From positions 620,001 through 684,000 of the forward strand of contig NZ_CP114779.1 in assembly GCF_027359375.1 (NCBI RefSeq): 64,000 nt of DNA, written 5' to 3'. This document shows, piece after piece, positions 36,249-46,017 of the stretch. Position numbers and translations under genes: made by a program. The notes beneath the pieces were generated by a model. That model was given only the letters and a program-made list of their open reading frames with translations. It had not been told where the DNA came from and did not search any database. Source of the stretch: Prochlorococcus marinus str. MIT 0919 (GTDB lineage: Bacteria; Cyanobacteriota; Cyanobacteriia; PCC-6307; Cyanobiaceae). Within the stretch, counting starts at the first letter, position 1, and every line of letters starts with the position of its first letter.

Positions 36249-38414
36249 GTGCAAGGTCAGACAACAACGGTCTCCTTTGATGGTCGGGAAATACGGCTAA
36301 CTACAGGAAGATATGCCCCTCAAGCAGGTGGTTCAGTACTAATTGAATGCGGCGATACCGCAGTCTTAGTTACAGCAACTCAGTCCCCAGGCAGGGAAGG
36401 AGCAGACTTTTTACCTCTCATTTGTGACTACGAAGAAAGGCTTTACGCCGCAGGAAGGATACCTGGAAGCTTCATGCGAAGAGAAGGACGCCCACCTGAG
36501 CGAGCGACCTTAATTTCTCGTTTAATTGACCGACCATTAAGACCTCTTTTCCCAAATTGGATGAGGGATGATATTCAAGTTGTCGCAACCTGTCTTTCTT
36601 TAGATGAACGGGTGCCAGCAGATGTTCTTGCTGTAACTGCCTCATCAATGGCAACTCTTCTAGCGGAAATACCATTCTATGGTCCAATGGCAGCAGTAAG
36701 AGTTGGCTTGCTAGGAGACGATTTTGTATTAAATCCAAGCTATAGAGAAATTGAGCGTGGCGACCTTGATCTAGTGGTAGCAGGCACACCTGACGGTGTT
36801 GTAATGGTCGAAGCAGGAGCAAATCAATTATCCGAACAAGATGTTATAGAAGCAATAGATTTTGGCTATGAGGCTGTGTCTGAACTAATCAAAGCGCAGC
36901 AATCGATACTTAAAGAAAGTGGTATTGAACACAAAAAACCTCTTGAACAAGAGATAGATGACACAATTCCTGCTTATTTAGAAAAGAATTGTAGAAAGCC
37001 TATTGGAGAGTTGCTTAAAAAATTTGAACTTACAAAAGAAGAAAGAGACACAAAACTTGAAGAAATTAAAACAAACTTGGCCGAAAAAATCGAGTCTTTA
37101 AAAGAAGATAATGCAGTTAAAAAAGTTATTTCATCCACTCCAAAATTACTATCCAATAGCTTTAAAAGTTTAACGAAAAAGCTTATGCGCGAGCAAATAA
37201 TTAAAGATGGAAAAAGAGTAGATGGAAGAGCTTTAGATGAAGTCAGACAAATCGATTGTGCAGCAGGAGTACTGCCAAAAAGAGTTCATGGTTCTGGCTT
37301 GTTCCAAAGGGGGCTTACACAAGTTCTGTCAACTGCAACCTTAGGTACTCCAAGCGATGCACAAGAAATGGATGATCTAAATCCTAGTTCTGATAAAACT
37401 TATATCCATCACTACAACTTCCCTCCTTATTCTGTAGGCGAGACAAGGCCAATGAGAACACCTGGCCGTAGAGAAGTAGGTCACGGTGCTCTTGCCGAAA
37501 GAGCTTTATTCCCTGTATTACCACCCAAAGAATCTTTCCCTTATGTACTTAGAGTTGTAAGCGAAGTCCTAAGTTCTAATGGCTCAACTTCAATGGGCTC
37601 AGTATGTGGAAGTACTATTGCCCTCCTAGACGCTGGAGTCCCATTAAAAGCGCCTGTAAGCGGAGCTGCTATGGGCTTAATCAAAGAAGGTAAAGAGGTA
37701 AGAATTCTTACAGATATTCAAGGTATAGAAGACTTCCTTGGTGACATGGATTTCAAAGTAGCTGGAACAGAAAAGGGCATCACTGCTCTCCAAATGGATA
37801 TGAAAATCACTGGTCTAGAAATTAAAACCATAGCTGAAGCAATAAATCAAGCGAAGCCGGCAAGAACCCATATTCTTGAAAAAATGAATGAGACAATCGA
37901 CAAACCTCGTGATTCGTTATCCCCACATGCTCCTAGGCTTTTAAGCTTCAGGATTGATCCAGAACTAATTGGCACAGTAATTGGACCTGGAGGCAGGACA
38001 ATTAAAGGAATAACTGAAAGAACAAATACAAAAATAGATATAGAAGATGGAGGAATAGTTACTATTGCCTCTCATGATGGAGTAGCAGCAGAAGAAGCTC
38101 AGAAGATCATTGAGGGTCTAACAAGAAAAGTTCATGAAGGTGAGATCTTTACCGGCTCAATAACCCGAATTATTCCTATAGGAGCGTTTGTAGAAATTCT
38201 CCCAGGGAAAGAAGGTATGATTCATATTTCTCAACTATCTGAAGCACGTGTTGAGAAAGTTGAAGATGTCGTAAAAGTAGGAGATGAAGTAACAGTAAGA
38301 GTTAGAGAAATAGATAATAGAGGTCGCATTAATTTAACTTTAAGGGGAGTATCTCAAGGCAATGAGATGAATTACCCACAACCTACACCTACACCTGTTG
38401 CACCATTAAATTAA
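36249..38414 (+). CDS. pnp: Polyribonucleotide nucleotidyltransferase (PNPase)
   Basis: 721 aa from GTG 36249. There are two RNase PH domains (first starting [24 protein letters not shown]; second [23 protein letters not shown]), a helical linker, a KH domain ([25 protein letters not shown]) and an S1 domain ([34 protein letters not shown]). The second RNase PH domain keeps the phosphorolytic motif [19 protein letters not shown]. It degrades or tails RNA 3' ends. A 191-base leader separates it from rpsN; autoregulation of pnp leaders is known in other bacteria but no specific element is visible here. Confidence 0.98.
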   Translation: MQGQTTTVSFDGREIRLTTGRYAPQAGGSVLIECGDTAVLVTATQSPGREGADFLPLICDYEERLYAAGRIPGSFMRREGRPPERATLISRLIDRPLRPLFPNWMRDDIQVVATCLSLDERVPADVLAVTASSMATLLAEIPFYGPMAAVRVGLLGDDFVLNPSYREIERGDLDLVVAGTPDGVVMVEAGANQLSEQDVIEAIDFGYEAVSELIKAQQSILKESGIEHKKPLEQEIDDTIPAYLEKNCRKPIGELLKKFELTKEERDTKLEEIKTNLAEKIESLKEDNAVKKVISSTPKLLSNSFKSLTKKLMREQIIKDGKRVDGRALDEVRQIDCAAGVLPKRVHGSGLFQRGLTQVLSTATLGTPSDAQEMDDLNPSSDKTYIHHYNFPPYSVGETRPMRTPGRREVGHGALAERALFPVLPPKESFPYVLRVVSEVLSSNGSTSMGSVCGSTIALLDAGVPLKAPVSGAAMGLIKEGKEVRILTDIQGIEDFLGDMDFKVAGTEKGITALQMDMKITGLEIKTIAEAINQAKPARTHILEKMNETIDKPRDSLSPHAPRLLSFRIDPELIGTVIGPGGRTIKGITERTNTKIDIEDGGIVTIASHDGVAAEEAQKIIEGLTRKVHEGEIFTGSITRIIPIGAFVEILPGKEGMIHISQLSEARVEKVEDVVKVGDEVTVRVREIDNRGRINLTLRGVSQGNEMNYPQPTPTPVAPLN

Positions 38415-38443
38415 CATCTGATTTTTATTAATTAAATCTCTAT

Positions 38444-39349
38444 CTAACTATCAATCATACTTAGTGCTTGAGTAATAAGATTGCTAAGAAAATCATGCCT
38501 AACTCCATGGCTAGCAACTAAACACCCACTTTGATTAAAGCCTTCCTTCCCATATACAAGTGGTTGACCATTTGCTTGGGTGAATTTACCTCCAGCTGCT
38601 TTTAAAACTGCCTCTGGAGCTGCCATATCCCAATCCTTAGGAGAGGTTTTACCTGAGAGAGAAATATAGAAATCAGCATCCCCTCTTAGGATAGTTGCAA
38701 TTTTGCATCCAACACTTCCCACTCCTTTTGTTTCTCCAGGAGAAAGTTTTTCAATCAAGCTTGAGAGCCTTTTATCCCTATGAGTTTTACTTGCTAAAAG
38801 AATCATTTGGCAAAGCTCATTGCGATGGCTGAAATTAGCTAGTTTTTTCTCACCTAAACGATTTTCACACCAAGAGCCCTTACCAATTATTCCAAACCAA
38901 AGTTCTTCTGATTCAGGTATCAAAACAACTCCTATTTTTGGAGAAAGGTTCTTTAAGAGAGCTATATGTACAGCATATTCTCCTGTCCCATTAAGAAAAT
39001 CCTTAGTACCATCCAAAGGATCTAATACCCACATCCAGTTATTATTTTCAGAAAAGTTATCTCCAGATTGACCTTTTACATTTTCCTCGCTTAAAACAAT
39101 CCAATCAGCACCAGGGAAATTAGCCTTCAGTCCTTCTATCAACCAAGAATTAACAGCCAAATCAGCAGAAGAGACTGGTCCATCACCCTTATCATCAACA
39201 GACAGATGTTCAGGAAAACCAAATGGAGGCTTTTCGCCTCTACCATAAGCCATCAAAATATCAGCAGCTCCCCAACTTAAATATCTAAGACTTTCTAAAA
39301 GGTTTTCAAGTTTTATTCCATTAGGAAGAACAAAATTAGGGGAACTCAT
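38444..39349 (-). CDS. cysQ: 3'(2'),5'-bisphosphate nucleotidase CysQ-like
   Basis: 301 aa inositol-monophosphatase fold. Metal-site motifs are DKGDGPVSSADLAVNSWL, LSEENV and WVLDPLDGTKDFLNGTGEYAVHIAL ('DP.DGT.dF'), and the second Asp motif is SPKDWDMAAPEAVLKAAGG ('WD.AAp..il..AGG'). It converts PAP to AMP, clearing the by-product of sulfate assimilation and of PAPS-dependent sulfotransferases such as the candidate at 16095-17267. It is convergent with pnp (29-base gap) and divergent from rsmI with 19 bases between the coding regions. Confidence 0.9.
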   Translation of the reverse strand: MSSPNFVLPNGIKLENLLESLRYLSWGAADILMAYGRGEKPPFGFPEHLSVDDKGDGPVSSADLAVNSWLIEGLKANFPGADWIVLSEENVKGQSGDNFSENNNWMWVLDPLDGTKDFLNGTGEYAVHIALLKNLSPKIGVVLIPESEELWFGIIGKGSWCENRLGEKKLANFSHRNELCQMILLASKTHRDKRLSSLIEKLSPGETKGVGSVGCKIATILRGDADFYISLSGKTSPKDWDMAAPEAVLKAAGGKFTQANGQPLVYGKEGFNQSGCLVASHGVRHDFLSNLITQALSMIDS

Positions 39350-39368
39350 GGATTTCTAGAAAAAGACT

Positions 39369-40265
39369 TTGATTGAAAAAACCGAACCAATAGCAAAAAG
39401 TTTGTACGTAATTGGAACACCAATAGGAAATCTTGGTGATCTATCACCAAGAGCACAAGCAATACTTCAGAAAGTCTCTCTGATTGCCTGCGAGGACACT
39501 CGTTATAGTGGTCAACTTTTAAAGAAACTAAGTATTAAAAATAATCTTATTAGCTTTCATAAGCACAATACGAAAAGCAGGATCCCAAAACTACTTGGTT
39601 TTTTAGAAGAAGGCAGCAGTATTGGTTTAATTAGCGACGCTGGCCTTCCAGGCATAAGCGACCCAGGAGAAGAACTTGTTAATGCAGCCAAAATCGAAGG
39701 TTATAAAGTCTTTTGCATTCCAGGCCCATGCGCCGCTACAACAGCTCTCGCCAGCAGCGGCTTACCTTCAAATAGATTTTGCTTTGAAGGTTTTCTCCCA
39801 CTAAAAAGAAAAGATCGGGAGAAAGCTCTCCTTTCTATTACTAGCGAAGAAAGGACAACTGTTATATATGAGTCTCCGCATAGGTTGCTAAGACTTTTAC
39901 AAGAGCTCTTAGAACTCTGTGGGAGTGAGCGACCTTTGCAAGTCGCTAGAGAACTAACCAAAAAGCATGAAGAACAGATTGGTTCGAATATTGGAGATGT
40001 CCTAAAGCATTTTCAACAGATCAAGCCCAAGGGAGAATTTACAATTATCCTTGGAGGTCTCACCCCCAAAACAGATGACAAAAAAGCTGTCGATAATTCT
40101 CAACTGCTCAAGAGAATGAATTCACTTATAAAAAAAGGGGCTAGCGCAAGCTATGCAGCAAAAGAAGTTTCTAAAGAGACTGGGCTTCCTAAGAAATTTC
40201 TGTATACAATTTTGCACGAAATGCCTAATACTTCTAGTGATTTAGACAACATGCAGTCACAATAA
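39369..40265 (+). CDS. rsmI: 16S rRNA (cytidine1402-2'-O)-methyltransferase
   Basis: 298 aa. It opens LYVIGTPIGNLGDLSPRAQ, followed by CEDTRYSGQLLKKL and ISDAGLPGISDPGEELV, all hallmark motifs of the RsmI (YraL) tetrapyrrole-methylase fold. It methylates the ribose of C1402 in 16S rRNA. The start used is TTG 39369; no ATG lies close enough upstream of the conserved segment. It is divergent from cysQ with a 19-base gap, so promoters must overlap the coding regions. Confidence 0.95.
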   Translation: MIEKTEPIAKSLYVIGTPIGNLGDLSPRAQAILQKVSLIACEDTRYSGQLLKKLSIKNNLISFHKHNTKSRIPKLLGFLEEGSSIGLISDAGLPGISDPGEELVNAAKIEGYKVFCIPGPCAATTALASSGLPSNRFCFEGFLPLKRKDREKALLSITSEERTTVIYESPHRLLRLLQELLELCGSERPLQVARELTKKHEEQIGSNIGDVLKHFQQIKPKGEFTIILGGLTPKTDDKKAVDNSQLLKRMNSLIKKGASASYAAKEVSKETGLPKKFLYTILHEMPNTSSDLDNMQSQ

Positions 40266-40290
40266 TATTGTTAAGCAATTCAGTAATTAG

Positions 40291-40527
40291 ATGCTAAAAA
40301 AATCTCTTCTTCTGATATTCACTTTTACAAATGCTGGTTTAATACTTTTTGCACTTTGTTTAGGAGCACAAAATCTCAAGGAAAGGCATGAACTCAATCT
40401 AGGCTTTTCCTCAACTCCTCCTTACCCTACAGGTTTCCTATTAGGTCTATCTGTTCCTATAGGGCTTATAAGTGGAGGGTGCAGTGCAGGGATATTAACT
40501 TTCTCAGGAGAAGACAAATCTAAATAG
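40291..40527 (+). CDS. Small membrane protein with two hydrophobic helices
   Basis: 78 aa. Two hydrophobic stretches (SLLLIFTFTNAGLILFALCLGA and YPTGFLLGLSVPIGLISGGCSAGIL) are separated by a short polar loop. The size and the spacing resemble small conserved cyanobacterial membrane proteins; I do not recognise a family. It follows rsmI by 25 bases, so it is probably in the same transcript. Its 3' end overlaps the converging HTH gene by 8 bases. Confidence 0.6.
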   Translation: MLKKSLLLIFTFTNAGLILFALCLGAQNLKERHELNLGFSSTPPYPTGFLLGLSVPIGLISGGCSAGILTFSGEDKSK

Positions 40528-41275
40528 GTTCACCTTCTTCTTGCAAGTCAAGTGCTATTAAACAATCGTCAATTACAAGCCTAGTAATTCCTTTGGAAAC
40601 TAAAAATGGGCATGAGATCCTAAACACATCACGATTTTGTATCTTTAAAACTCTTTGATTACGAGAACAACTTCTTTTAGCTGATCGCTGATTCGAAAAG
40701 AGAAGAATCGCCAAGCGATTTTGATCCTTTTCAGGGAGGAAACTCCATTGTGAGAAATCCTTTAAGGGCTTTGAATCTAATTCAACTTTTTTATCAACGA
40801 GCATATAGATCGTTTCTGGCAAAAGATCCACCTTAAAAGGTTTCACAGCCACCTCTTTTTGCTCTTCCCATCCAAGATCAGGTATTAAAGGAACGAATTC
40901 TGTAAATGAATCTTGAGTAGAGGCTTCCTCTAAATCAGGGGCATTAGTATCTTCACTGACATTTCCCCATGTTGAATCTTCTAAGAATTCATCATTTTCA
41001 GTCAATTCATTCTCAGTATTTTCATGACTAGAGTTCGTAGAATTTTGATGAAGTACCTCAGGGAAAGAAGAGACATCTTGTTTTATTAACTGTCCTCTCG
41101 ATCTAGCCCGCTTTAGTTGTGCATACTGATCATCTGACAAAACTAATTTTACTGTTCTTGTTATTGTGCTTGGTGTGCAACCATATTCTTTAGCGAGGTC
41201 TATAAAAGCCTTACCTAAAAGGGCTCCCTTAACGATCTCCGTTTTTTGATTTTCGGAAAGCTTTCTAGCCAAATT
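40520..41275 (-). CDS. HTH-domain DNA-binding-like protein, cyanobacterial hypothetical
   Basis: About 251 aa from TTG 41275 (LARKLSENQKTEIVKGALLG); a GTG at 41311 would add 12 residues reaching almost to the tRNA-Arg gene. The N-terminus contains a helix-turn-helix of resolvase/transposase-like type (FIDLAKEYGCTPSTITRTVKLVL). The middle is acidic and low complexity (TENELTENDEFLEDS), and the C-terminus (about 160-250) is a compact domain with no recognised family. It may be a regulator limited to marine cyanobacteria. It is divergent from tRNA-Arg(TCT), where the second polysaccharide island begins. Confidence 0.65.
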   Translation of the reverse strand, partial: NLARKLSENQKTEIVKGALLGKAFIDLAKEYGCTPSTITRTVKLVLSDDQYAQLKRARSRGQLIKQDVSSFPEVLHQNSTNSSHENTENELTENDEFLEDSTWGNVSEDTNAPDLEEASTQDSFTEFVPLIPDLGWEEQKEVAVKPFKVDLLPETIYMLVDKKVELDSKPLKDFSQWSFLPEKDQNRLAILLFSNQRSAKRSCSRNQRVLKIQNRDVFRISCPFLVSKGITRLVIDDCLIALDLQEEGEPI

Positions 41276-41338
41276 AATTAATTTAAAAATGAACCACACA
41301 TAGTTTGCCACCTTTCGAACGATTAATATTGAAAACGT

Positions 41339-41412
<74 letters not shown>

Positions 41413-41569
41413 TTCAAGCTTAATCTAGGAAAGTTGATTCAACATACTCTAATAAAATAATAGTTATCTATCCAACAAATGGAATTTGAATCCTCAGCGA
41501 CTAATTAATTAACTATAAAAACAGTCTGGAGCTTAAGTTATATAAAGTAATTTAAGGTTTGTCAAACTG

Positions 41570-42613
41570 CTATCTACTATACCCAGAAGGATTTAGCTTT
41601 TGCCATTGCCATCCATCTCTACAAATATCTTCCAAAGTCCTTTTTGGCTTCCAATCTAAATATTTAAGAGCCAACTGATTATTTGCAACAGCAAATGGTA
41701 CATCTCCCAGTCTTCGGTTAGAAAAAACATATGGGATTTGACATTTATTCACAGCTTCAAAAGTCTTAACAAGTTCGAGGACACTGGTACCTTTGCCAGT
41801 ACCAATATTCAATTTAATTAGGCTACGATTTTCTCCTAACAAGTACTGCAAAGCTGCAGAATGTGCTTCGGCTAAGTCCATTACGTGGATATAATCACGT
41901 ACACCAGTGCCATCAATAGTAGGCCAATCATTACCAAAAATAGTTAATGAATCGCGTAAGCCAACAGCAACTTGACTTATATAAGGAAATAAATTATTTG
42001 GCTTCTCCAAAGGATGCTCTCCTATCTTACCGGAAGGGTGTGCGCCAACTGGATTAAAATAACGAAGACAAGCAATTCGCCAATTATTTAAAACATTTTC
42101 ATATAAAGAGTTTAATATTTCCTCTACAACAAGTTTGGTTTGGCCATAAGGATTAATAGGTTTTAGTTCAGATTCTTCAGTAAGCAATTCATTTACTGAA
42201 GATCCATAAATTGTTGCACTGCTACTAAAAACAATAGTCCTGCAATTAAATTCATCCATTGTTTGAAATAAGTTTATTGCACCAGCAACATTTACATCCC
42301 AATAAAGCATAGGTTCATTCACAGATTCAGCTACTGATTTTAAACCAGCAAAATGAATTACTGCTTGAATAGGCTTACCGTTAGATATTGCGCTAAGGAA
42401 AATACTTGAAAGTAATTCAGCATCTCTTATATCACCTTGAATTATAGTTATAGAGTCTAAATTATTATTTAAAATAGAAACTCTTTCTAATGCAATTGGT
42501 GAACTATTTATATAAGAATCTAATACTATTAATTCATGACCACTATCAAGTAATATCAAGCATGTATGACTACCTATGAAACCCGAGCCTCCTGTAACTA
42601 ATATTGTAGTCAT
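41570..42613 (-). CDS. galE: UDP-glucose 4-epimerase
   Basis: 347 aa extended SDR. The NAD motif is LVTGGSGFIGSHTCLILLDSGHEL. The catalytic Ser/Tyr-Lys are in VFSSSATIYG and INPYGQTKLVVEEIL (YxxxK), and the C-terminal RYFNPVGAHPSGKIGE ... LFPYISQVAVG and GTGVRDYIHVMDLA are specific for GalE. It interconverts UDP-glucose and UDP-galactose for glycan synthesis. It is the first island gene after tRNA-Arg, transcribed toward it, downstream of the epimerase at 42686 (72-base gap). Confidence 0.95.
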   Translation of the reverse strand: MTTILVTGGSGFIGSHTCLILLDSGHELIVLDSYINSSPIALERVSILNNNLDSITIIQGDIRDAELLSSIFLSAISNGKPIQAVIHFAGLKSVAESVNEPMLYWDVNVAGAINLFQTMDEFNCRTIVFSSSATIYGSSVNELLTEESELKPINPYGQTKLVVEEILNSLYENVLNNWRIACLRYFNPVGAHPSGKIGEHPLEKPNNLFPYISQVAVGLRDSLTIFGNDWPTIDGTGVRDYIHVMDLAEAHSAALQYLLGENRSLIKLNIGTGKGTSVLELVKTFEAVNKCQIPYVFSNRRLGDVPFAVANNQLALKYLDWKPKRTLEDICRDGWQWQKLNPSGYSR

Positions 42614-42685
42614 GATGAATGTGAAAAATAGCTTTTAGAAAAGTAGAAGGAATAGCCCTCAAAGAACATTATTAAATATACATAT

Positions 42686-43723
42686 TCAGATTTTATAAAA
42701 GTCTCGATACCATTTTATAAAAAGTGAAACACCTTTTTCTATTGATGTCTTAGGGGAGAATCCGACCCATTCCTCTAGCCTTTGAGTATTAGCAGCTGTT
42801 GCGACAACATCTCCAGGCTGAATCGGTCGCAAATTCTTAATTGCTTTTTTTTCTAAAGAATTCTCAAGCAATTCTATAAACCTTAAAAGTTGCACTGGCT
42901 TGCTATTGCCAATATTGAAAATACGATGTGGAGCAAAAGATGTTGCAGGGTCTGGATTTATAGAGTCAAAATTTGGATCTGATGTAGCAGGTTTGTATGA
43001 GCAAAGCAAAATTGCCTCAGTTATATCATCTATAAAAGTGAAGTCTCGAAGCATTTCGCCAAAATTAAAAATATTAATTGGCTTACCAGCCAAAATAGAT
43101 TTAGCAAAAATCATGGGAGCCATATCCGGCCTACCCCAAGGGCCATATACCGTGAAAAATCTTAATCCTGTAGCAGGGATCTGATATAAATGGCTATAAG
43201 TATTTGCCATTAATTCATTAGCTTTCTTTGTAGCGGCATAAAAACTAATAGGATGATTTACAGCTTGCGTTTCCTCGAATGGAAGATTTCTATTACCTCC
43301 ATAAACTGAACTGCTGGAAGCATAAATTAAATTCTCTACAGAAAATTCCTTGCAGAGATCAAGAATATTAAAAAAACCTATTAAATTACTTTGGACATAA
43401 GCAGAGGGGTTCTCTATTGAATAGCGAACACCTGCCTGAGCGGCGAGGTTGATAACAATATTTGGGGAATGCCTTTCGAAAATTTCTTGCAATGCTGCTC
43501 TATCATCAATTGAAGCCTTGTAAAAGGACCAACGAGAATTAGAGTTTATTAAATTTTGCTCGATCTGGCGGAGCCGGGCTTGCTTCAAAGATATGTCATA
43601 GTATGAATTTATATTGTCTATACCAATCAGTTGTTCACAAGTTCCCAAAAGTCTCTCTATCAATGCTGCTCCAATAAATCCTGCGGCTCCAGTAACTAAA
43701 ATAACTCGTTTCTGGTGATGCAT
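42686..43723 (-). CDS. UDP-glucuronate 4-epimerase-like sugar epimerase
   Basis: 345 aa extended SDR. The NAD motif is ILVTGAAGFIGAALIERLL, followed by GIDNINSYYDISLKQARL, a stretch typical of the CapI/LspL/GAE group. The active site is YASSSSVYGGN and SFYAATKKANELMA (YxxxK), and the C-terminal pattern is RFFTVYGPWGRPDMAPMIF and FGEMLRDFTFIDDITEAI. It interconverts UDP-glucuronate and UDP-galacturonate. It forms a pair with galE on the reverse strand and is divergent from the 2-hydroxyacid dehydrogenase (158-base gap). Confidence 0.9.
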   Translation of the reverse strand: MHHQKRVILVTGAAGFIGAALIERLLGTCEQLIGIDNINSYYDISLKQARLRQIEQNLINSNSRWSFYKASIDDRAALQEIFERHSPNIVINLAAQAGVRYSIENPSAYVQSNLIGFFNILDLCKEFSVENLIYASSSSVYGGNRNLPFEETQAVNHPISFYAATKKANELMANTYSHLYQIPATGLRFFTVYGPWGRPDMAPMIFAKSILAGKPINIFNFGEMLRDFTFIDDITEAILLCSYKPATSDPNFDSINPDPATSFAPHRIFNIGNSKPVQLLRFIELLENSLEKKAIKNLRPIQPGDVVATAANTQRLEEWVGFSPKTSIEKGVSLFIKWYRDFYKI

Positions 43724-43881
43724 TGCAAATTAATTTAAGCTTGAATGATAGTTTAGGTATTTTATGAGATTATCAGCTTATAAAGTTAAAGTTCGCATCT
43801 TAGTTAGATTTCATTAGCATGCTAGGTAAAACATTATATAATTGAAGAAAAAATGTTCTAAGTAATCAAATTTAAATTCTT

Positions 43882-44835
43882 ATGTTAAAAGATAGTGTAG
43901 CAGTAACAGATTATTTAAGGGAATTTTCAATAGAAAAGGAAATACTAGGGAGTTATTTTTCAAACGTGTTGTCCGAAAATACAACGATTGCTCTGGTTTG
44001 GACTAAGGGAATAAATAAAGAGTTTCTCTCTAGGTATTCGAATATTAGAGCGTTGGTAAGATATGGCGTTGGGTACGACAATATAGACATAGAAGAATGC
44101 ATGAGAAGGAAGATACTTGTTGTAAATACACCAGACTACGGAATAGACGAAGTTTCAGATACTGCCATTTCAATGATACTTAACCTGGTAAGAAAGATAA
44201 ATTCTTTTCAGGTATTAGCCAAGGAGAGTGAAAGTTTATGGAGGGGTGAAAAAATAGATCTCCCTATAAAGAGACTAAACCAGATGACACTAGGCATAAT
44301 TGGGCTAGGCAGAATTGGGGCATCTGTAGCAAGGAAGTTTCAGTCATTTTCAAGAAACATACAGTTTTATGACCCTTTACTACCTTCGGGAGTAGAGAAA
44401 ATATTAGGCATAAATAGATGCTTTGATAAGAATACTCTATTAGAATCATCGGATATTGTATCTATACATACTCCATTAAATAAAGATACCGTAGGAATGG
44501 TGAATACTAATTTCATATCTAATATGAAAAAAGGTTCTTACCTTATTAACGTATCAAGAGGTGGGATAATAGAAGATAGTGAAATAATATATAAAGCTTT
44601 GAAAAATAGACACTTAGAAGGCTACGGTACAGATGTCTGGACAATGGAGCCTCCAAGGAAAGAGGACTTACTTTATAACTCCTGGCTAGCTGATAGTGAT
44701 TTTCAAGGACGTATTATTGTAAATCCTCATACTGCATATTATAGCAGCGAATCCCTTATAGAATGTAGGGTTAAAGCGTGTAAAAATTGTTTAAATATTA
44801 TAAGTGGTAAGAATATTCTAAACAAGATCATCTAG
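43882..44835 (+). CDS. D-2-hydroxyacid dehydrogenase family protein
   Basis: 317 aa. Motifs in order: RYGVGYDNIDIEEC, LGIIGLGRIGASVARKF (NAD GxGxxG), NVSRGGIIEDSEII (catalytic Arg), GYGTDVWTMEPPR (catalytic Glu) and NPHTAYYSSES (catalytic His). All three catalytic residues are present. The family reduces 2-oxoacids to D-2-hydroxyacids with NADH (SerA, LdhA-like). It lies in a polysaccharide island with a D-lactate dehydrogenase (dld) at its far end; the substrate may be a carboxylated glycan precursor rather than a central metabolite. It is followed after 21 bases by a CelD-type acyltransferase. Confidence 0.85.
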   Translation: MLKDSVAVTDYLREFSIEKEILGSYFSNVLSENTTIALVWTKGINKEFLSRYSNIRALVRYGVGYDNIDIEECMRRKILVVNTPDYGIDEVSDTAISMILNLVRKINSFQVLAKESESLWRGEKIDLPIKRLNQMTLGIIGLGRIGASVARKFQSFSRNIQFYDPLLPSGVEKILGINRCFDKNTLLESSDIVSIHTPLNKDTVGMVNTNFISNMKKGSYLINVSRGGIIEDSEIIYKALKNRHLEGYGTDVWTMEPPRKEDLLYNSWLADSDFQGRIIVNPHTAYYSSESLIECRVKACKNCLNIISGKNILNKII

Positions 44836-44856
44836 CTTACACCGAAGTTTAATTAC

Positions 44857-46017
44857 ATGAATAAATTAACATCAAAGCTATATACTAAACTCAATCATCA
44901 ACTTAAAAGTGAGTGGTTAGAACTAGAAGAAGAATCCTCTTGTTCTGTTTTTCAGAGTTACAGTTGGTTTGAAAAATGGCTTGAGTTTAATCATAATAGA
45001 ATTAATTCTCTAAATATAGAAATTTATGTAGTGTACGAAGATGAAAAAGTACCTGTTGCATTATTTGCTTTAGAGCTTAGAAAGCATATGACTAATGTTG
45101 TTTATAAATTTGCGGGAGATCGACTATCGGAATATAATATGCCAATTATAACTAATCGATATAATAATTTAAAGAGAAAAGCAGTCTGGGAAAAACTTCT
45201 CGAAAGCATATCTAGTCATGATTGTTTTTTAATAGAAAGGTATCCTAAAGCTAATATAAATAGGAAAGAAGAATTAAATCTCATTGAATTACGTGGAATA
45301 AAAATTGGTCAGTCTAAAAGTGTTTGCACTAAGACTTATAAAGATATAGATGAACTGATGAAAAATGTCTCAAAAAAGATGATCAAAGATAACCGTAGAT
45401 TTACTAGAAGATTAAATGAAATAGGTAATATTGAGTATGTTCATTATAGAAATCGAGACGAATACATTAAAATATTCAATGAGATATCGATATGCTTGGA
45501 AGAGAAAGTAAGGAAAATGAGAATACCTTTTTCAAGTAAAATTTTCATTAATGATAATTATTATAATTCTTTTTACAATTTAGGAAATGGATCAAATATT
45601 GCTTCTGATCTGATTGGAATTAAATTGGATGGGCAATTACTAGCTGCTTGCTGGTCTCTTAGATATAAAGACAAGCTATATTATTTATATCCCGCTTATA
45701 TGAATACATCCTATATAAAATATTCACCTGGCAGACTTCTGCTTGAGTATTTGATAAGATTCAGTTTTAAGAATAACATAAAGCAAATAGATTTTACACT
45801 CGGAAATGAATCTTATAAATATAATTGGAGTGGTGAAAAAAATATTTTAAATGACTATATAAGAATATCTACAATCAAAGGTTACCTTATACTAATCCAA
45901 AAAAAGTTTGTAAATTTAATTAAGAGCAATAGTACACTATTAAGAATTATCAGAGAAATACTATTTTCATTAGAGGGTATTCAAATAAATTCTAAAAAAC
46001 CTAGAGTATATAGATAA
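44857..46017 (+). CDS. CelD/BcsL-type GNAT acyltransferase
   Basis: 386 aa. The N-terminal FQSYSWFEKWLEF is the typical entrance motif of the CelD/FemAB-like Acetyltransf_6 (PF13480) group. A GNAT-like core follows around residues 180-320: RRFTRRLNEIGNIEYVHYRNRDEYIKIF, LAACWSLRYKDKLYYLYPAYM, then KYSPGRLLLEYLIRFSFKNNIKQIDFTLG with the 'G..l.....a...g....d...g' acyl-CoA pattern. It probably acylates an amino group on a glycan precursor. It overlaps the next gene (TAATGA, 46015-46020), so both are translationally coupled. Confidence 0.75.
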   Translation: MNKLTSKLYTKLNHQLKSEWLELEEESSCSVFQSYSWFEKWLEFNHNRINSLNIEIYVVYEDEKVPVALFALELRKHMTNVVYKFAGDRLSEYNMPIITNRYNNLKRKAVWEKLLESISSHDCFLIERYPKANINRKEELNLIELRGIKIGQSKSVCTKTYKDIDELMKNVSKKMIKDNRRFTRRLNEIGNIEYVHYRNRDEYIKIFNEISICLEEKVRKMRIPFSSKIFINDNYYNSFYNLGNGSNIASDLIGIKLDGQLLAACWSLRYKDKLYYLYPAYMNTSYIKYSPGRLLLEYLIRFSFKNNIKQIDFTLGNESYKYNWSGEKNILNDYIRISTIKGYLILIQKKFVNLIKSNSTLLRIIREILFSLEGIQINSKKPRVYR